Shown one piece after another: positions 24,505 to 36,547 of a DNA stretch of 64,000 nucleotides (its first letter is position 1; the number at the start of each line of letters is the position of its first letter). The notes below the pieces were generated by a model. It worked only from the letters and a program-made list of their open reading frames with translations, was not told where the DNA came from and searched no databases. Made by a program: the position numbers and the translations under genes. This stretch comes from Sipunculus nudus (Eukaryota; Annelida; Sipuncula; Golfingiida; Sipunculidae). The DNA lies in contig CM049313.1 of assembly GCA_026874595.1 (NCBI GenBank), positions 31,802,008 to 31,866,007 of the forward strand. Direction: 5' to 3'.

Positions 24505-25580
24505 TCGACCGGCCAAGCTCCTGAAATGTGCTTATCTAAGACTTTAGATGGCATTTTTTGTTCATGGCTGGCAACAGCGCTAGAAAGTATGACCATGATC
24601 CTAGGATCAGAATCACCTGGTTGCCAAGGAGGCTTTTGATCTTCAAGGTCACAGTTCAAGGTCAAAATTTCAAATGTGGTTAAATTTTATTTTCACCTAT
24701 ATTTACAAATAACCTGCACTTTTAATAAGAAAAAAATATAGGTTTTACTGAGATATGTTTTTTTACTCATAGAATATATGATAAATAACAAGGTTCTGTG
24801 AAAACAAATGTCAGTTACTCCTTTAATATTGGGTTTTCCAAATAGATTGCCGTTGTTTTGTTAACTCATTATTGCATTTATTGGTTACATTCAAGGTCAA
24901 CAGGCCAAGGGAAAACAAATCATAAAAAAAAATATAACTGCGCTTCAGTATGCTTACCCACCCGCAAATTTTTTTATATGCATTTAGTTAGTAAAAATCA
25001 GCAGACATGTGACAAGAGAAAATGCATCATTTTTTTGGTATTATACCGAAAAAAACGTGAGTATTATTAAGTCATAACTAAAATAGCTGGTGATTTTTAA
25101 TATTTTTAACCTCAAGGTCAAATTTCTATTATATTATTATTATATTATAATTATATTATTTTCAAAAATGAATCCAAATATAATGTTATTTTATTTTTAT
25201 TCATGTATTAATTGAGTTGCTTGGTTTATTAAGGTATAACAAGATAAATAAAACTTGGACTAATTGTGAAAGATGAGGACAAAACTCAATTTAAAATGTA
25301 TATATCCCGATAATAGCTTTACTTAGGACAATGTAAGATCGATAACGCCTATGAAACTTTTAAGAAATAGTTTGCTAGACCGTACCTTCTTGTTTAGATT
25401 TAGGAAACATGCTTGGAAGCATACTGAACTAATATATTCCATTTTTTTCCAAAAAGGATAACCTTTGACTTTCAAGGTAACATTCAAGGTCAAAAGATAA
25501 ATTCGATATTACTATACGTTTTCTGCAAAAAATATTTATTTAAATTTAAATATGATCAGCTTTCATTATCATATTTTGCA
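24505..25580 (+). repeat. Family C, left arm of long imperfect inverted repeat
   Basis: Landmarks are TAGTCGACCGGCCAAG at the outer edge, CAAGGTCACAGTTCAAGGTC, ATAACTGCG, a CCCACCCGCAA motif, GCATTTAGTTAG, GACATGTGACAAGAG and CCTTCTTGTTTAGATTTAGG. Each has a counterpart in the same order on the opposite strand at 31633-30350. By eye the arms differ at perhaps a quarter of positions, with indels, so the pairing is old. No coding frame is convincing. Confidence 0.7.
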
Positions 25581-28330
25581 TCTTTTTTAGCGAACCAGTG
25601 AGCTTATGCGATGGTGTGGCGTCGTCCGGCGGCCGTCGTCCGTCGTCTGTACGTTAACCCTTACTATCTTGAAAACGGCAAGAGTTAGCATTACAAAATT
25701 TTATTAAAAAAATTAGTCATCGAAAAACTCTTTCGGATTTTGCTTTTTCGGATTTTTTGGCTAACTGCATTTTCTTAGATTTTATAGGGAAAAAAGCTTA
25801 AAAACCTTTAAAAATCTTCTTCTCCGAAACTGTCCAGCCTAATTGTCCAATATTTTACAGAAATGATCCCTGGAACAATCTCTCTCAAGCTTTTTTAATG
25901 GTTTAAGTTCGGTGATTTTTGGCCGAGTTACAGGAAGTTGAACTTAGTCATCTGTCCAAAAAAGCATACTAAAATTACAATCTCAGAAACGGCTGGAGCT
26001 ATCATAACCAAATTTATGCCAGTCTTGGTCACATGAGTCATATCTGAAATTGAGGTATTGGTGGCGCCACCTGCATCAGCCTTTTTTGTACGGGGGTCAT
26101 CAGTGCCCTTATCATACTGAGTCATACTGAGGGCTACAAAAAAACTTCTTCTCTGAAACCATACGGCCAAATTGTTTAATATCGCACAGAAATGATCTAA
26201 GGGTAGTGCTTTCTGAAGTTTATTCAAAAGGTCTCAGTTCAGTGACTTCTGGCTGAGTTATGGGAAGCTGAATTTAGCCATTTTAGCTCAGTGGCTACAA
26301 AGATCTTCTTCTCAAAAACCACTGGGCCAAATTCTTAAATCTCACACATTAATTATCCTTAGATGTTGATAATTCAAGTTTGTTTAAATGGTTTTGGTTC
26401 AGTGATTTTTGGCCGAGTTATGGGAAGCTTAACTTAGCCATTTTTCTGTATTTTCCTATATGGGTTATAAACCTGCAAAACATTTTTCGACTGACACCAC
26501 TGAGGCTAATTTGTTTAATATTGTACAAGAATAATCCCCTGAATAATTCTTATAATAATTGTCTTTTGGTTCCAAAGAATGAATTTTGGCTGGATTATAA
26601 AGATTGAATGGAGTCATTTTACTATATATGTTAGCTGTGTGAGCATATACATCTAGCCTGGCACCAGTTTATCAGCATTGGTTACATCATGCCACTAGAC
26701 ATTTATATTTCAGGTTATATATAATTAATATTGACAAGAATGTTTTTTAAAAGCTTTTAAGAAATGTAGATTTATGATTTTAGATATTCCTCATGCCAGG
26801 CAATGTATACAATAACAGGTATACAACTCTCTGTGGGTATATAAAGATGGCTGTACATGGATTATGAATAATTGGCATCCATACTCTACTTAATTCAAGA
26901 ATTTACCATCAGTGAGATGTATCTGTATTATAATTTTGCATTCAGTATACATCTGTAGTAATTTTTAGCGAACCTGTGAGCTAATGCGATGGTTTGGTGG
27001 TGTCTGTCGTCTGTACGTTAAGCCATACTATCTCCAAAACAACTGGAGCTAGCATCATGAAATTTAATGCAAAAAATTAGCCATATGAAAAACTGCATTC
27101 TCAGATTTTATAGAGAAAAAGCTAAAAAAAACCTTTAAAAATCTTCTTCTCCAAAACAGTCAAGCCAAATTGTTCAATATTTCACAGAAATAATCTTTTA
27201 TACCATCGCTTTCAAGTTTGTTCGAATGGTTCAAGTTTGGTGAATTTTGGCCGAGTTACAGGAAGTTGAACTTAACCATCTGTCCAAAAAAGCATACTAA
27301 AAAAATGACAGTCTCAGAAACAGCTGGAGCTATCATCACCAAATTTATGCCAGTCTTGGTCACATGAGTGGTATATGAAATTCAGGTATTAGTGGTGCCA
27401 CCTGCATTGACCTTTTTTGTACGGAGGTCATTGGTCATCTGTACATTAACCCATAATTTCTCAGGAATAGCAGGAGCTACCATCCCCAGGTTTTATGCAA
27501 TAATCTGTCACATATCAAATGTTGTGGGATTCAGCTCATTTTTTGGCTATCTGTATTTACTTAGATTTTATAGGGAAAAAGCTGAAAAACCTTTAAAAGT
27601 CTTCTTCTTGTAAACAGTCCAGCCAATTGTTCAATATTTCACAGAAATGATCCCAGAGGCAAGCCCTCTGAAGTTTTTGCTCAAATGGTTTGCCTTTGAT
27701 TAATTTGAGCAGAGTTACACGAATTTGAACTTTGGCCAAGTAAGCATACTGACATAGTAATCTCAGAAATGACAGAAGCTAGCATTAGTATTGTGCAAAT
27801 GTTGGTCACATTATTCATATTTGAAGTAGCAGATTTCGTGGTGCAACCTACATTGACCTGTTTTTTATGGACAAAAACCTCATAATTTTAGCCTCTTTCA
27901 GCTTAAAATGTTTATGATGAAATTGTCAAGATGAATCGTTCAATTTTTCAAAAGAATTATCCTAGGACATGGTTCTTTCAATCATATCAGAATAGATTGA
28001 GTATGTTGATTTTCGGTTAAGTCGTGAAAAGCTTAAGTTGGTCTTATGGCTATTATTATGTCTATTTCAAACTGAGGACTGCAATAGTGTTCTTCTACAA
28101 AATTATTGTTTCAATTATAACTTCTGTAACATTGCACAAAAATTATTCTTAGGTGGCCTTTGTTCAAGTTTACTTGAATGAATTTTTATAGAATTTTTGG
28201 ACCTTTAACAATGAAAGGACTGCATCTTTTATTATTCTAGATATTTTGATAAAAAGTTTATGAATATGTCAGCTTGAAAAAAAAGCATTTTAGCCAAAGT
28301 CTTTCAGTATGTGGAGATTTACCAACAGGC
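25581..28330 (+). repeat. Family A/B repeat copies in tandem
   Basis: At 25590 and 26968 the sequence reads TTTTAGCGAACC, GTGAGCT, ATGCGATGG, then a GTCGTCTGTACGTTAA stretch. Each is followed by family B modules (AAACCTTTAAAAATCTTCTT, CAGCCAAATTGTTCAATAT, TTTCACAGAAATGATCC, GTGATTTTTGGCCGAGTTAC, then the palindrome landmark). GGTGGCGCCACC is perfect at 26060-26071 and degenerate at 27391-27402 and 27837-27848. This suggests two element copies head to tail, each with internal module iteration. There is no coding potential beyond short frames. Confidence 0.72.
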
Positions 28331-28389
28331 CATGATTTTGTCTGTATCTTTAAATAGGTTGAGAAACTGCTTATAGCTTTGGCAGACTG

Positions 28390-28650
28390 CCAACTGTATC
28401 TTATTAGGCAACAGGTCAAGAGTTCACTCAGTGCAGCCAGGTATAGGTCAGGAGTTCATTTAGTGCAGTAGCTGCATTCTACTTATAGCGATGGCAGACT
28501 GCCCACTGCATCAGATTATGCAACAGGTCAAGAGTTCACTCAGTGCAGCCATGTACAGGTCAAAAGTTCACTCAGTCTAGCCAGGTGCAGGTCATGAGTT
28601 CACTCAGTGCTAGCATTTTGTCACAATTCACTCGGGGCAACTGACTTTCT
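28390..28650 (+). repeat. Short tandem repeat around CAGGTCAAGAGTTCACTC
   Basis: About six degenerate units of 30-50 bp built on AGGTCAAGAGTTCACTCAGT and GCAGCCAGGT. A longer duplicated piece contains TGGCAGACTGCC and CAACAGGTCAAGAG (about 28380 and 28490). A similar fragment, GTCAGTCACTGCAC, flanks the hAT-like element at 7632, so this belongs to the family B tail. Confidence 0.65.
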
Positions 28651-28739
28651 CACCTAAGCCTGGTCAGGCCCCATGCATCAGACTCAAGGTAAGTTTGATG
28701 GATTCGCCTGATATTTTGACCTGTCTATGTATCTTTGAT

Positions 28740-29060
28740 GGCTTTCTCGTTCACAATACAGGTGTCGCCACCTACAATGACTTTTGCAGAGTGTATGTGC
28801 CTGCTTATTTCTACAGAGGAATTTGATATATCAGCCTGAAATTGGGCATATTTATTCATATTGAATAGCTTTGTCATAAACAAGATTGGTGGTGCCACCT
28901 ACAATAATTTTTGCACAATGTGTGTCCCTGCTTATTTCTCAGGAGGGGTTTGATTTATCATTCTGAAATTTGGCATATTTATATATCTCTGATAGCTTCA
29001 TTGTATAAACTAAAAAACTGAAGGTGCCAGATACAGTCATTTTTGTGTTGTGTGCACCCA
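28740..29060 (+). repeat. About 127-bp tandem modules, family B tail
   Basis: Two full modules and a partial third. Landmarks are GCCACCTACAAT, TTTGCA, GTGTGTCCCTGCTTATTTCT and TTTGGCATATTTAT, at 28761 and again at 28888. Each starts with the same palindromic landmark seen in the A and B families. Confidence 0.6.
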
Positions 29061-29999
29061 TGCCAGAATTTCAGCAGTGATGTTTGTGCAATTGTTTCTT
29101 GTTCAAAATGTTTAGTACTTACATTGTTCATATACAAGAAAAGTAATGGTCCAGCATTGAAGCAATATACCTGGTGTATTTCCCAATGCACAGGTTTGCA
29201 TTAGGCCTGTAGGCCTCGTTTTTCCTTTTTTAAGACATTTTAGTGTATCTGATGTCTGTTGCAACAGTTCTAATACCTGTTTTCCTTTCTAAAACAATCC
29301 CGGTCTAACCAGCACGCCTTTTAAGTCTAACATTCGCAAAAGGAATTTAATCATCTGAAAGCCATATTGGGATTAACTTTAGACGTTGTCTTGACCTTAT
29401 GACCTTCGCTAAGTGATGGGTCACACGTGTAGACTGAATCCATTCATGAATGGTCCATACAAGCTGTACAAGAGAAGAATAAGATCAAGTTAAACAATTT
29501 TCAGACTCCTCTGAGAATTTAGTTGAGACATGTCTATCAAATGTGGAGACAAAATATTAGTTATAACATTGACAAAAAATCCTAAAGATGATGAAGTATA
29601 ATTGGGCTGATCTGACTTGTAGATTAAAGCCAAGGTCATCAGTTTTTTCGAACTCTTCTGAGAACATGGCACAAACAACTGGTCGGTCAAGTTCGACGAA
29701 AAAATATACAGATAACAAGATACGGAGAAGGGGGGAAGGGGGACAAAATAAGTTTTTACACTCCAGGTTTCAGGTAGAATGCGTAGAATGTCTTCCAGAA
29801 TGCTCAGAATTATCTTTTTGCCCACAATCTTTGAAAATTAGATAACAGAGATATTGTTTAAGGTTTCCAAGAAGATTTTAATAGGAATTACTTGGATATT
29901 AAATCAAAAGTTTCTACGTTAAACTGATACGACTTGTTCATCAGTAAAATATTTAAAAATTCCGAACACAAATGAAAAAAAAAACGAACTCAAATCATG
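29061..29999. other. Unassigned sequence
   Basis: No gene recognised. Frames at 29490-29825 (minus) and 29588-29845 (plus) overlap each other and have no motif. Confidence 0.4.
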
Positions 30000-30350
30000 T
30001 TCGTTCACATAGCTCACATAATACAGGTCACAGTGACCTTATTTTGGATGTCTAAGGAGACATTACAATGACCTCCCCTTATATTCAGAAAGACATTTCT
30101 AGATCCAACATCATTTGTACCCGGTGTGACTTTTTGGATGCTCATTTTTTTCTGCTTATAGCTCACAAAATTTAGGTCACAGTTACCTAATTTCAAGTGT
30201 CCAAGGAGATTTTTTTTATCGATCTGAATGGATAAAAGGGTAGAACATCCCAGGTCCGGCGGTTATGATTTGTGCATGCCCTGTTAACGGACGGACGGAC
30301 AGAAGGGCGGACGATGGACAAAGAGTGATTGGCTAAGTTTCACTAAGCTA
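30000..30350 (-). repeat. Family A copy, reverse orientation
   Basis: On the minus strand the order is a GTCCATCGTCCGCCC stretch, GTTAACAGGGCATGC, ACAAATCATAACCG, GGACCTGGGA and ATCTCCTTGGACACTTGAAA, then AGGTAACTGTGACCT. A second shorter module follows. It mirrors the plus-strand copies at 33390 and 49189 and lies just inside the right arm of the inverted repeat. Confidence 0.65.
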
Positions 30351-31633
30351 AGCTAAACAACAATCCACACATCTTAAACATATTTAAAATGAAAGTACAT
30401 TATATTTTGATTCATTTTGGAAAATAATACAATTTTGCAGGTATATAGTTGACTAAAATGCATTTAAACTGTTGCCAAATCTTCCAAATTAACATTTAAA
30501 TAAAAAAAGTCACAATTTTAGAAAAGGAATGCATGGGCCGTATTATTAGCTCGACACTTCTCAGCTGGTTTGCTAAATCTTTACAAGAAGGAACGGTCCA
30601 GCAAATTATTTCTTAGAAGTTCATAGAAGTATTCGATTTTAGATTGCCTTATATAAAGCCATTACCGGGAAATATATATTTTAAAATGAAATTGCCTTGA
30701 TATTTTACACTTTTTCCACATTTTATATCTTTCGTAATACCCTAATAAACCAATCGACTCACTAAAGACATGCTTAAAATGAAAGTACTTGTCCTCTTTG
30801 ACCTTGAAATTTGACCTTAAAGATAAAAATATTAAAATTCACCAGTGCTACATTTCATATATCTTGCTACACCTCAATAGACAAAGCAACCCACCTAAAA
30901 CATGATTAAAATGAAAGTATTCATTATATTTGGAGACATTTTTTTAATAATATAATTTGCTCTATTTGACATTTTAACCTTGAAATTTGAAGTTGAAAAT
31001 ATAAAATTCACAAGTTATCTTAAGTATAACATTATAATACTCGGGTTTTCGGTATATTATTCCCAAAAATGATGTATTTGCTCAGGTCACACGTCTGCTG
31101 ATTGTTGCTAACTAAATGCATACAGGCCTAAAACAAAAATTGCGGGTGGATAAGGTAACGCAAACGCAGTTATACTTGTTGACTCTGAATATAGCCATAA
31201 AATGCAAAAAAAAAAACAAAAAACCAACATCAAACCATTTTGAAGCGTCCAAAACTAATTTGTGCCATCTCACATATGAAATGAACTCAAACTAAATGAA
31301 ACTGTAATGCGTCCTTGTCTTTAACATAAACCCAATATTAAAGAAGTATTTTGCATTAGTTTTCACAATATCTTTATCATATATTCCTTGAGTAAAAACC
31401 AATATATCTCAGTACAACCTAATTTTTTTTATTAAAATTGCAGGTTATTTGTAAATATAGGTGAAAATAAACTACATTTCACCTTGAACTGTGACCTTGA
31501 AGGTAAAATGCCTTCTTGGCAACCGGATGATTCTGAAAACCTTGGACCATGGTCAAATTTTCTGCCGCGGTTGCCTTCCATTAACAAAAAAAGACATCGA
31601 AAGATTTTTATAGGGTCTTGGCCGGTCGACTAT
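30351..31633 (-). repeat. Family C, right arm of long imperfect inverted repeat
   Basis: This is the reverse-complement counterpart of 24505-25580. GCCGGTCGACTATA marks the outer edge at about 31620, and GCGGGTGGATAAGG (31143) pairs with the CCCACCCGCAA landmark of the left arm. It is longer than the left arm because a segment containing AAACCAATCGACTCA and a similar one containing GACAAAGCAACCCACC appear to be iterated. Confidence 0.7.
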
Positions 31634-31659
31634 AATGTAAGCGATAACTTTTGAAGCGC

Positions 31660-32070
31660 TGCGTATTTCTATTTTAAATATGAAACACAAATTGTTTCTT
31701 CCAAAATCTCGGAGGAGTTCGAAACCCGGTGACTTTGGCCAGGATCTTCAAGGTTAAAAAGCCGAATTGTAGTTCATCATCTCTTAAATTTCATATGAAC
31801 GCGAAATCTGGTGACCTGGTACTGTATCTTTTTTTCCTAATTTGACGCACAAATTGTTTTCACCAAGGTCTCGGATATGTTGGAAAACTGGTGACCCTAA
31901 CCTTGGTTTTTAAGGTCAAACCTGCGGGAAATAAAATTTTTGTGAACCCCAAACCTTTGAATAACAGCATATTTTTCTTCAAAAAAATTGATACACGAAT
32001 TATTTCCAATTAGTTGGCGGGCAAGTTAAAAACATTGTGACCTTGAACCTTGGTGGAAACATTGTATTCA
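31660..32070 (+). repeat. About 150-bp degenerate modules near family C
   Basis: Three diverged modules begin ACACAAATTGTTTC (about 31685), GCACAAATTGTTTTCACC (about 31851) and ATACACGAATTATTTCC (about 31991). Each continues to a GTGACC(C/T)T...ACCTTGG stretch. Confidence 0.5.
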
Positions 32071-33380
32071 TCAATCTTTATATCTTACATACTGTTTTAT
32101 TTATCTCTTAATTAATCACTTGATAATTTTATTTTCGCGCATTATACCGCTACGTATCACTAGGATATGCCCGGAGAGTTAGAATACTGACCAGTAATTT
32201 CAGGCATTCAAGGGTCATACGCATATATATATATTGTTTGTAAGGTGCCTGGTGCTTGACTATGCGCGCGAAAAATAAAAATGAAGGTTGACACCATTGA
32301 TTGCCTGACAGGAAATTATGAATGAGCACACTTTCATTCTATTGAATTATGGCACATTTAAAATGAACAATACAGGTCGCGAACCTGTTAATGTTTACGC
32401 GGTAATACGGTTTACAATAAATGGATAAATATAGAATTAATCTCTTTTTCAAGAATGAACCAAGCATTTCATACACTTCCAGCTACGAACACTGTTTGCT
32501 CGAGAGGATATGATAAAATTATCACGTTATTCTTAATTATCATGCTTACTCTTTATCATAACGCAACGGGAAATCAGTTTACGTTGGTATCACGTATTTT
32601 TGTGTTATTTGTATTGTGAAAAGGGACTTAAAAATGAAATGAAATAATTCAGTGACGTGAAGTAAACTCGAGTTCTGTTCTTTAATGCACAAAATTAAAG
32701 CCCTTTTCACGGTCACATTTTAATAAATACAGTGTTTTAATTTTACCATTTCTGCCGTGTTAATTGCAGTTAATTATCATTTGGGTTGCATAACAACAGA
32801 CAGTAGTGCATGTTGAGAAATAACGTTAATTTATCAAAGTCACTTTTTATCCATGTTCTTCATCTATTCAAGGGTTCACTGATATTATTTGATATATAAA
32901 GGTTTTTGGGTCAGCCGAGTTATATAGCGATGAAACCAACGATAATAATTATTTGACCCGTTGCTCATTACATATGTAAATTAGCTGATTTTATATTCTG
33001 TTTACTGGTTGGATGGTTCAGTTACCCAGGCAAGTAGACAAACCTTTTTGTTAACACTGAATATATGCCACCAAAAAGGGTGACTTTCTTTTAATTATCC
33101 AAATGATATCTCTATTCCATATACATTTTTATAAACGCAGATAAGTTGTTAAAAGGCGCAAATATGTAGATCACGTTATTTGCAAGACAGAATATTAGAG
33201 AATTGACCGAGCATTGATTCGTCTAATAAAAGCGAAGATACATTTTCTCAACACAGCCTCGAGATTGTTAAAACCATGTTGCACAAACATATGACTAGCA
33301 CTGTCGTTTCGTTGAAAACTTAATAATTTACAGTTTACATTATTGAATGCAACATGAAGTTTATTTAAACGAGTTATAAT
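32071..33380. other. Unassigned AT-rich sequence
   Basis: I see no gene, array or recognised mobile element here. A short ATATATATAT run lies at about 32224. Confidence 0.45.
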
Positions 33381-34660
33381 CAGTCCATGACTGAAAGTCA
33401 TCTGAGCTAAAGCGATGGGTCTTTGTCCGTCGTCCTGTCGTCCGCCCGTCCACCCGTTAGCAGGGCACAAACCGTAACCGTTAGACCTAGAAACTTCTAA
33501 CTGTACATCCAGGGACGACAATGAAAATCTCCTATTTGAACTAGAATCTTCTTACTCTACATCCAAGGAGGTCCATGAAAAATCTCTTTGCAAACTGAAA
33601 TTAGGTCTCTGTTACCTGTACCCTCAGAGCTATGGGGCTCCTAATAACCCCCCCCCCCCCCCCCACGCCTAGAATAATTAAAAATTTTATACAAAAGCGC
33701 CAGTATCTGTATACCTAATGCATTGATCGCAATGATTCTTTGCATGCATATCGATCATGAAGTGTTTCATCAGTTCCTGCAGACTGGTGGCGCTATCTGC
33801 ATATTTTTTTCAAATTTTATGCATTTTTACTCTATTCTTCAGATCTTCAGATGAAGTGGCCGTCTCTGAACTTGGCACAAATCGTAACCGTTAGACCTAG
33901 AAACTTGACATCCATAGAGATCCATACAATAATCTCCGTGGACACTAAAAATTAGGTCACTGCAACCTGTATTCTCCGAATTGTGGGGCTTGTTACACCC
34001 CCCAAAAATAATTCTCTACCCAGTAATGTTTAATACAAAAGTTCCAATATCTCAATAATTCATGCATGGATCGCCTTGAAACCTTGCATGAATATTGCTC
34101 ATTACTACTTTAATCAGTTCCTGAAGACTGGAGGTGCCACCTGTATTTTATTCTATTTTTCTTGCATTATTTCCTCTACTTTTCAGACCATCAAATGTCA
34201 GCAATCATGTCAGTTTCTCAGCCGTAGTTTCATATAGTGTTTCATATAGATCATGACTGGTTTTGGAGGTCCTCAGAAGAACCCCTAATCTTAACTAGAC
34301 TAGACTATGATCAGATTGACCGATAGTCTTCCACTCACAGCGCCTCGTTGACTTTCAGCTGCACATCCACGAACGGAACAATATCCCATTCAGCTTTGCA
34401 TCGTGACTAGTTTTATCAATTCGTGAAGCCTGATGGCACCACCTGTATTTTTAGTATTTTTTACGCATTGGTCACGGCACGTTTTTTTCATGCAAGTAAT
34501 GTGGAATGAATCTGTTAAAAAACTGAAATTTGTTAATAAATGCTCTAAAATTAGGCTAGTTATTCAATTATTTTGGAGGCTCTTTTTGTATTCACTTGCA
34601 TTGTCATGCAGCCCAGTTTGGTCACTTGAGGTCATTTAGTGCAGCTCCTTCTGCTGACTT
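33381..34660 (+). repeat. Family A copy with internal modules
   Basis: Begins with the hairpin half GACTGAAAGTCATCTGAGCT, then AAAGCGATGGG, then repeated GTCCGTCGTCC-type sequence. Modules follow with landmarks GGCACAAACCGTAACCG, CCTAGAAACTTCT, GAAAATCTCC and ATTAGGTC(T/A)CTG, a C-rich run (33648-33664 is C17), TTTGCATG(C/A)ATAT and the palindrome landmark (33786-33797, 34130-34141, 34432-34443). A 68-codon frame at 34433-34639 lies in the tail and is not a gene. Confidence 0.72.
33648..33664. repeat. Poly-C tract (C17)
   Basis: Sits at the position where family A modules normally carry five to eight C, so it is an expanded module-internal homopolymer. Confidence 0.9.
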
Positions 34661-34811
34661 GAGTTGTTATTGGTCACTGGGGGAGCAGGAGTCAGAGGTG
34701 TACAGTTATCCGTACAGCCAAAATTGTTTTTTTTTTGTTAGAAATGTATTTCCTTAATTGTTAAGCTGTATCCACTCCATTGTGCAAAACTGTTCTAAAT
34801 CTAGGAGTAAT

Positions 34812-34813
<2 letters not shown>

Positions 34814-34854
<41 letters not shown>
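34814..34854. repeat. (TA)n microsatellite
   Basis: Pure alternating AT run of about 41 bp. Confidence 0.95.
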
Positions 34855-34858
<4 letters not shown>

Positions 34859-35890
34859 GGTAAAAAAATAAAGGGGTATGCAGGTGTTTTTATCTGGCAA
34901 AATTATGAATAAATGGTGATGCAATTTAGAAATGTGAATCAACTTATATATTCAGATACATATGTTATATTGCAAATGTACAAAATTTGATGAAATGAAA
35001 CGAATGAGGATTTTATGCAAACATTTGTTTATTAATTTCCTGCCACAGCTGATTATGAAATAAAGTGATTGGTTTTGTTTGTCCATCTCTCTGTCTGTTT
35101 TTAAATATTTAATAATTATGAAAAAAAAGTTTTTTCCTGAAAGCTATGTTGCTTAAATTTCCTATACTGTTTGTATATGCAGAGGTGATGTATCCTTAAT
35201 TTATTTTTCATTGTTGCATTATTAAATGGTTTCAGACCACAATTTTCATGTATTGCACAGTACAATATGTACTTTCACATTTAGTTTATGCCCATTTTAA
35301 AATGAAAATATTTATTTTTACAGCATTTTATTTTAGTTAATAAATTAAATGTGTATTATTATACTACAGCTTATCTCCACTTTCTTTCTTATTTCAAAAT
35401 TGGCAGGTGATCATTCATTCCCATGGTTATTTTATGCACATATTACTGTCACAATGCTGGAATAATGGTGCTTCTTTGATTTAGTCCATAAAAAACCTGA
35501 TTGTCCTCTTAATGGGAAATGACTAGCTTCTTCCATTGTGTACCCAGCGGACATGCACAACAACGGTGCAGTTAATACGTGCATGAGCATGACCGGAGGC
35601 TCCTTTAAAAAGGTTCTACAACCACAACAAATAATTTAAGCACAGAACTCACTAAAAAAAAAACAGAACTCGCAAAACATGTGTGGTCCCTGAAAGACAA
35701 ACAACAAAATCTTACCATCACCTGGTATATAATCAAGCAATCCAACACAGCTATGATCTTCAAACCAGTGCAACCTGTGTGTGGCCGAGAAACTGGCAAT
35801 CCTAAGCTCAAGACAGAAGAACTTGCTGAACAAACGCTCCGAAATTGTATCAACTTGGTGAAATTGATCAAGGGCACCCAACCGTGTAAA

Positions 35891-35892
<2 letters not shown>

Positions 35893-35957
<65 letters not shown>
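35893..35957. repeat. (TA)n microsatellite
   Basis: Pure alternating AT run of about 65 bp. Confidence 0.95.
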
Positions 35958-35962
<5 letters not shown>

Positions 35963-36366
35963 TGGGTTCGAGTGGCTTTACATGTTTATGGCTACCTGAG
36001 GTTTCATGTTGCATTTATGATAAATGCGACAATCATCAGGCCACATGTATTTGAACCTGCAATAACAGAAACAGAAATGAAGTATCTTAATATACTAAGC
36101 AACCGGTATCAGTAAGGGAGAAACATATTAAACATTAAACAAAGAGTGGGTCACACACATATTACTGAATAATATGACGTAATGATATTAAAAACGTGAC
36201 AGCTCCGGTTACGGTATTGATAGTCGGAATGCTCAATAGCATTATTTGGTATAGCACAACTTGTTGTATAATTTTGTGGTCCGACTTACTGGCATTGTAA
36301 AAAATGCAGAGTCCAGATGGTTCCCTTGTAGTCTGTTTACATGTTCTAACATGTATATATATATAT

Positions 36367-36425
36367 AAAACAATGAAGAAAAACAACACTGTTAATTCAC
36401 AACAGTGTTGTTTTTCTTCAGTGTT
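36367..36425. other. Perfect 20-bp inverted repeat (hairpin)
   Basis: The arm 36374-36393 (TGAAGAAAAACAACACTGTT) is exactly complementary to 36401-36420, with a 7-nt loop AATTCAC. After one mismatch, four more pairs extend the stem outwards. It sits between two (TA)n tracts, whose TA strings would extend a cruciform. No terminator or known RNA matches. It may be the core of a fold-back element. Confidence 0.85.
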
Positions 36426-36485
36426 ATACCGCTCTGGCCTAGTCTGTAGGCCATAGAGCACTGTACATCGGAGGGTAACACTACC

Positions 36486-36488
<3 letters not shown>

Positions 36489-36545
<57 letters not shown>
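36489..36545. repeat. (TA)n microsatellite
   Basis: Pure alternating TA run of about 57 bp. Confidence 0.95.

Positions 36546-36547
<2 letters not shown>

Larger units (their letters stand above)
34661..36370. other. Unassigned sequence with (TA)n tracts
   Basis: Contains (TA)n at 34814-34854, 35893-35957 and 36353-36367. Frames at 35636-36115 run through the TA tract as IYIYIY and are not credible genes. AGTTGAGTTG-like stretches and AT-rich spacer fill the rest. Confidence 0.5.

Noticed and set aside
24505-31633. A Maverick/Polinton-type element suggested by long inverted arms
   Set aside because: No polymerase, integrase, ATPase or capsid frame exists in the interior, which is all family A/B repeat.
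31710-31740. A tRNA-like B box (GTTCGAAACCC) suggesting a SINE
   Set aside because: No matching A box at the right distance and no cloverleaf; it lies in a degenerate repeat module.
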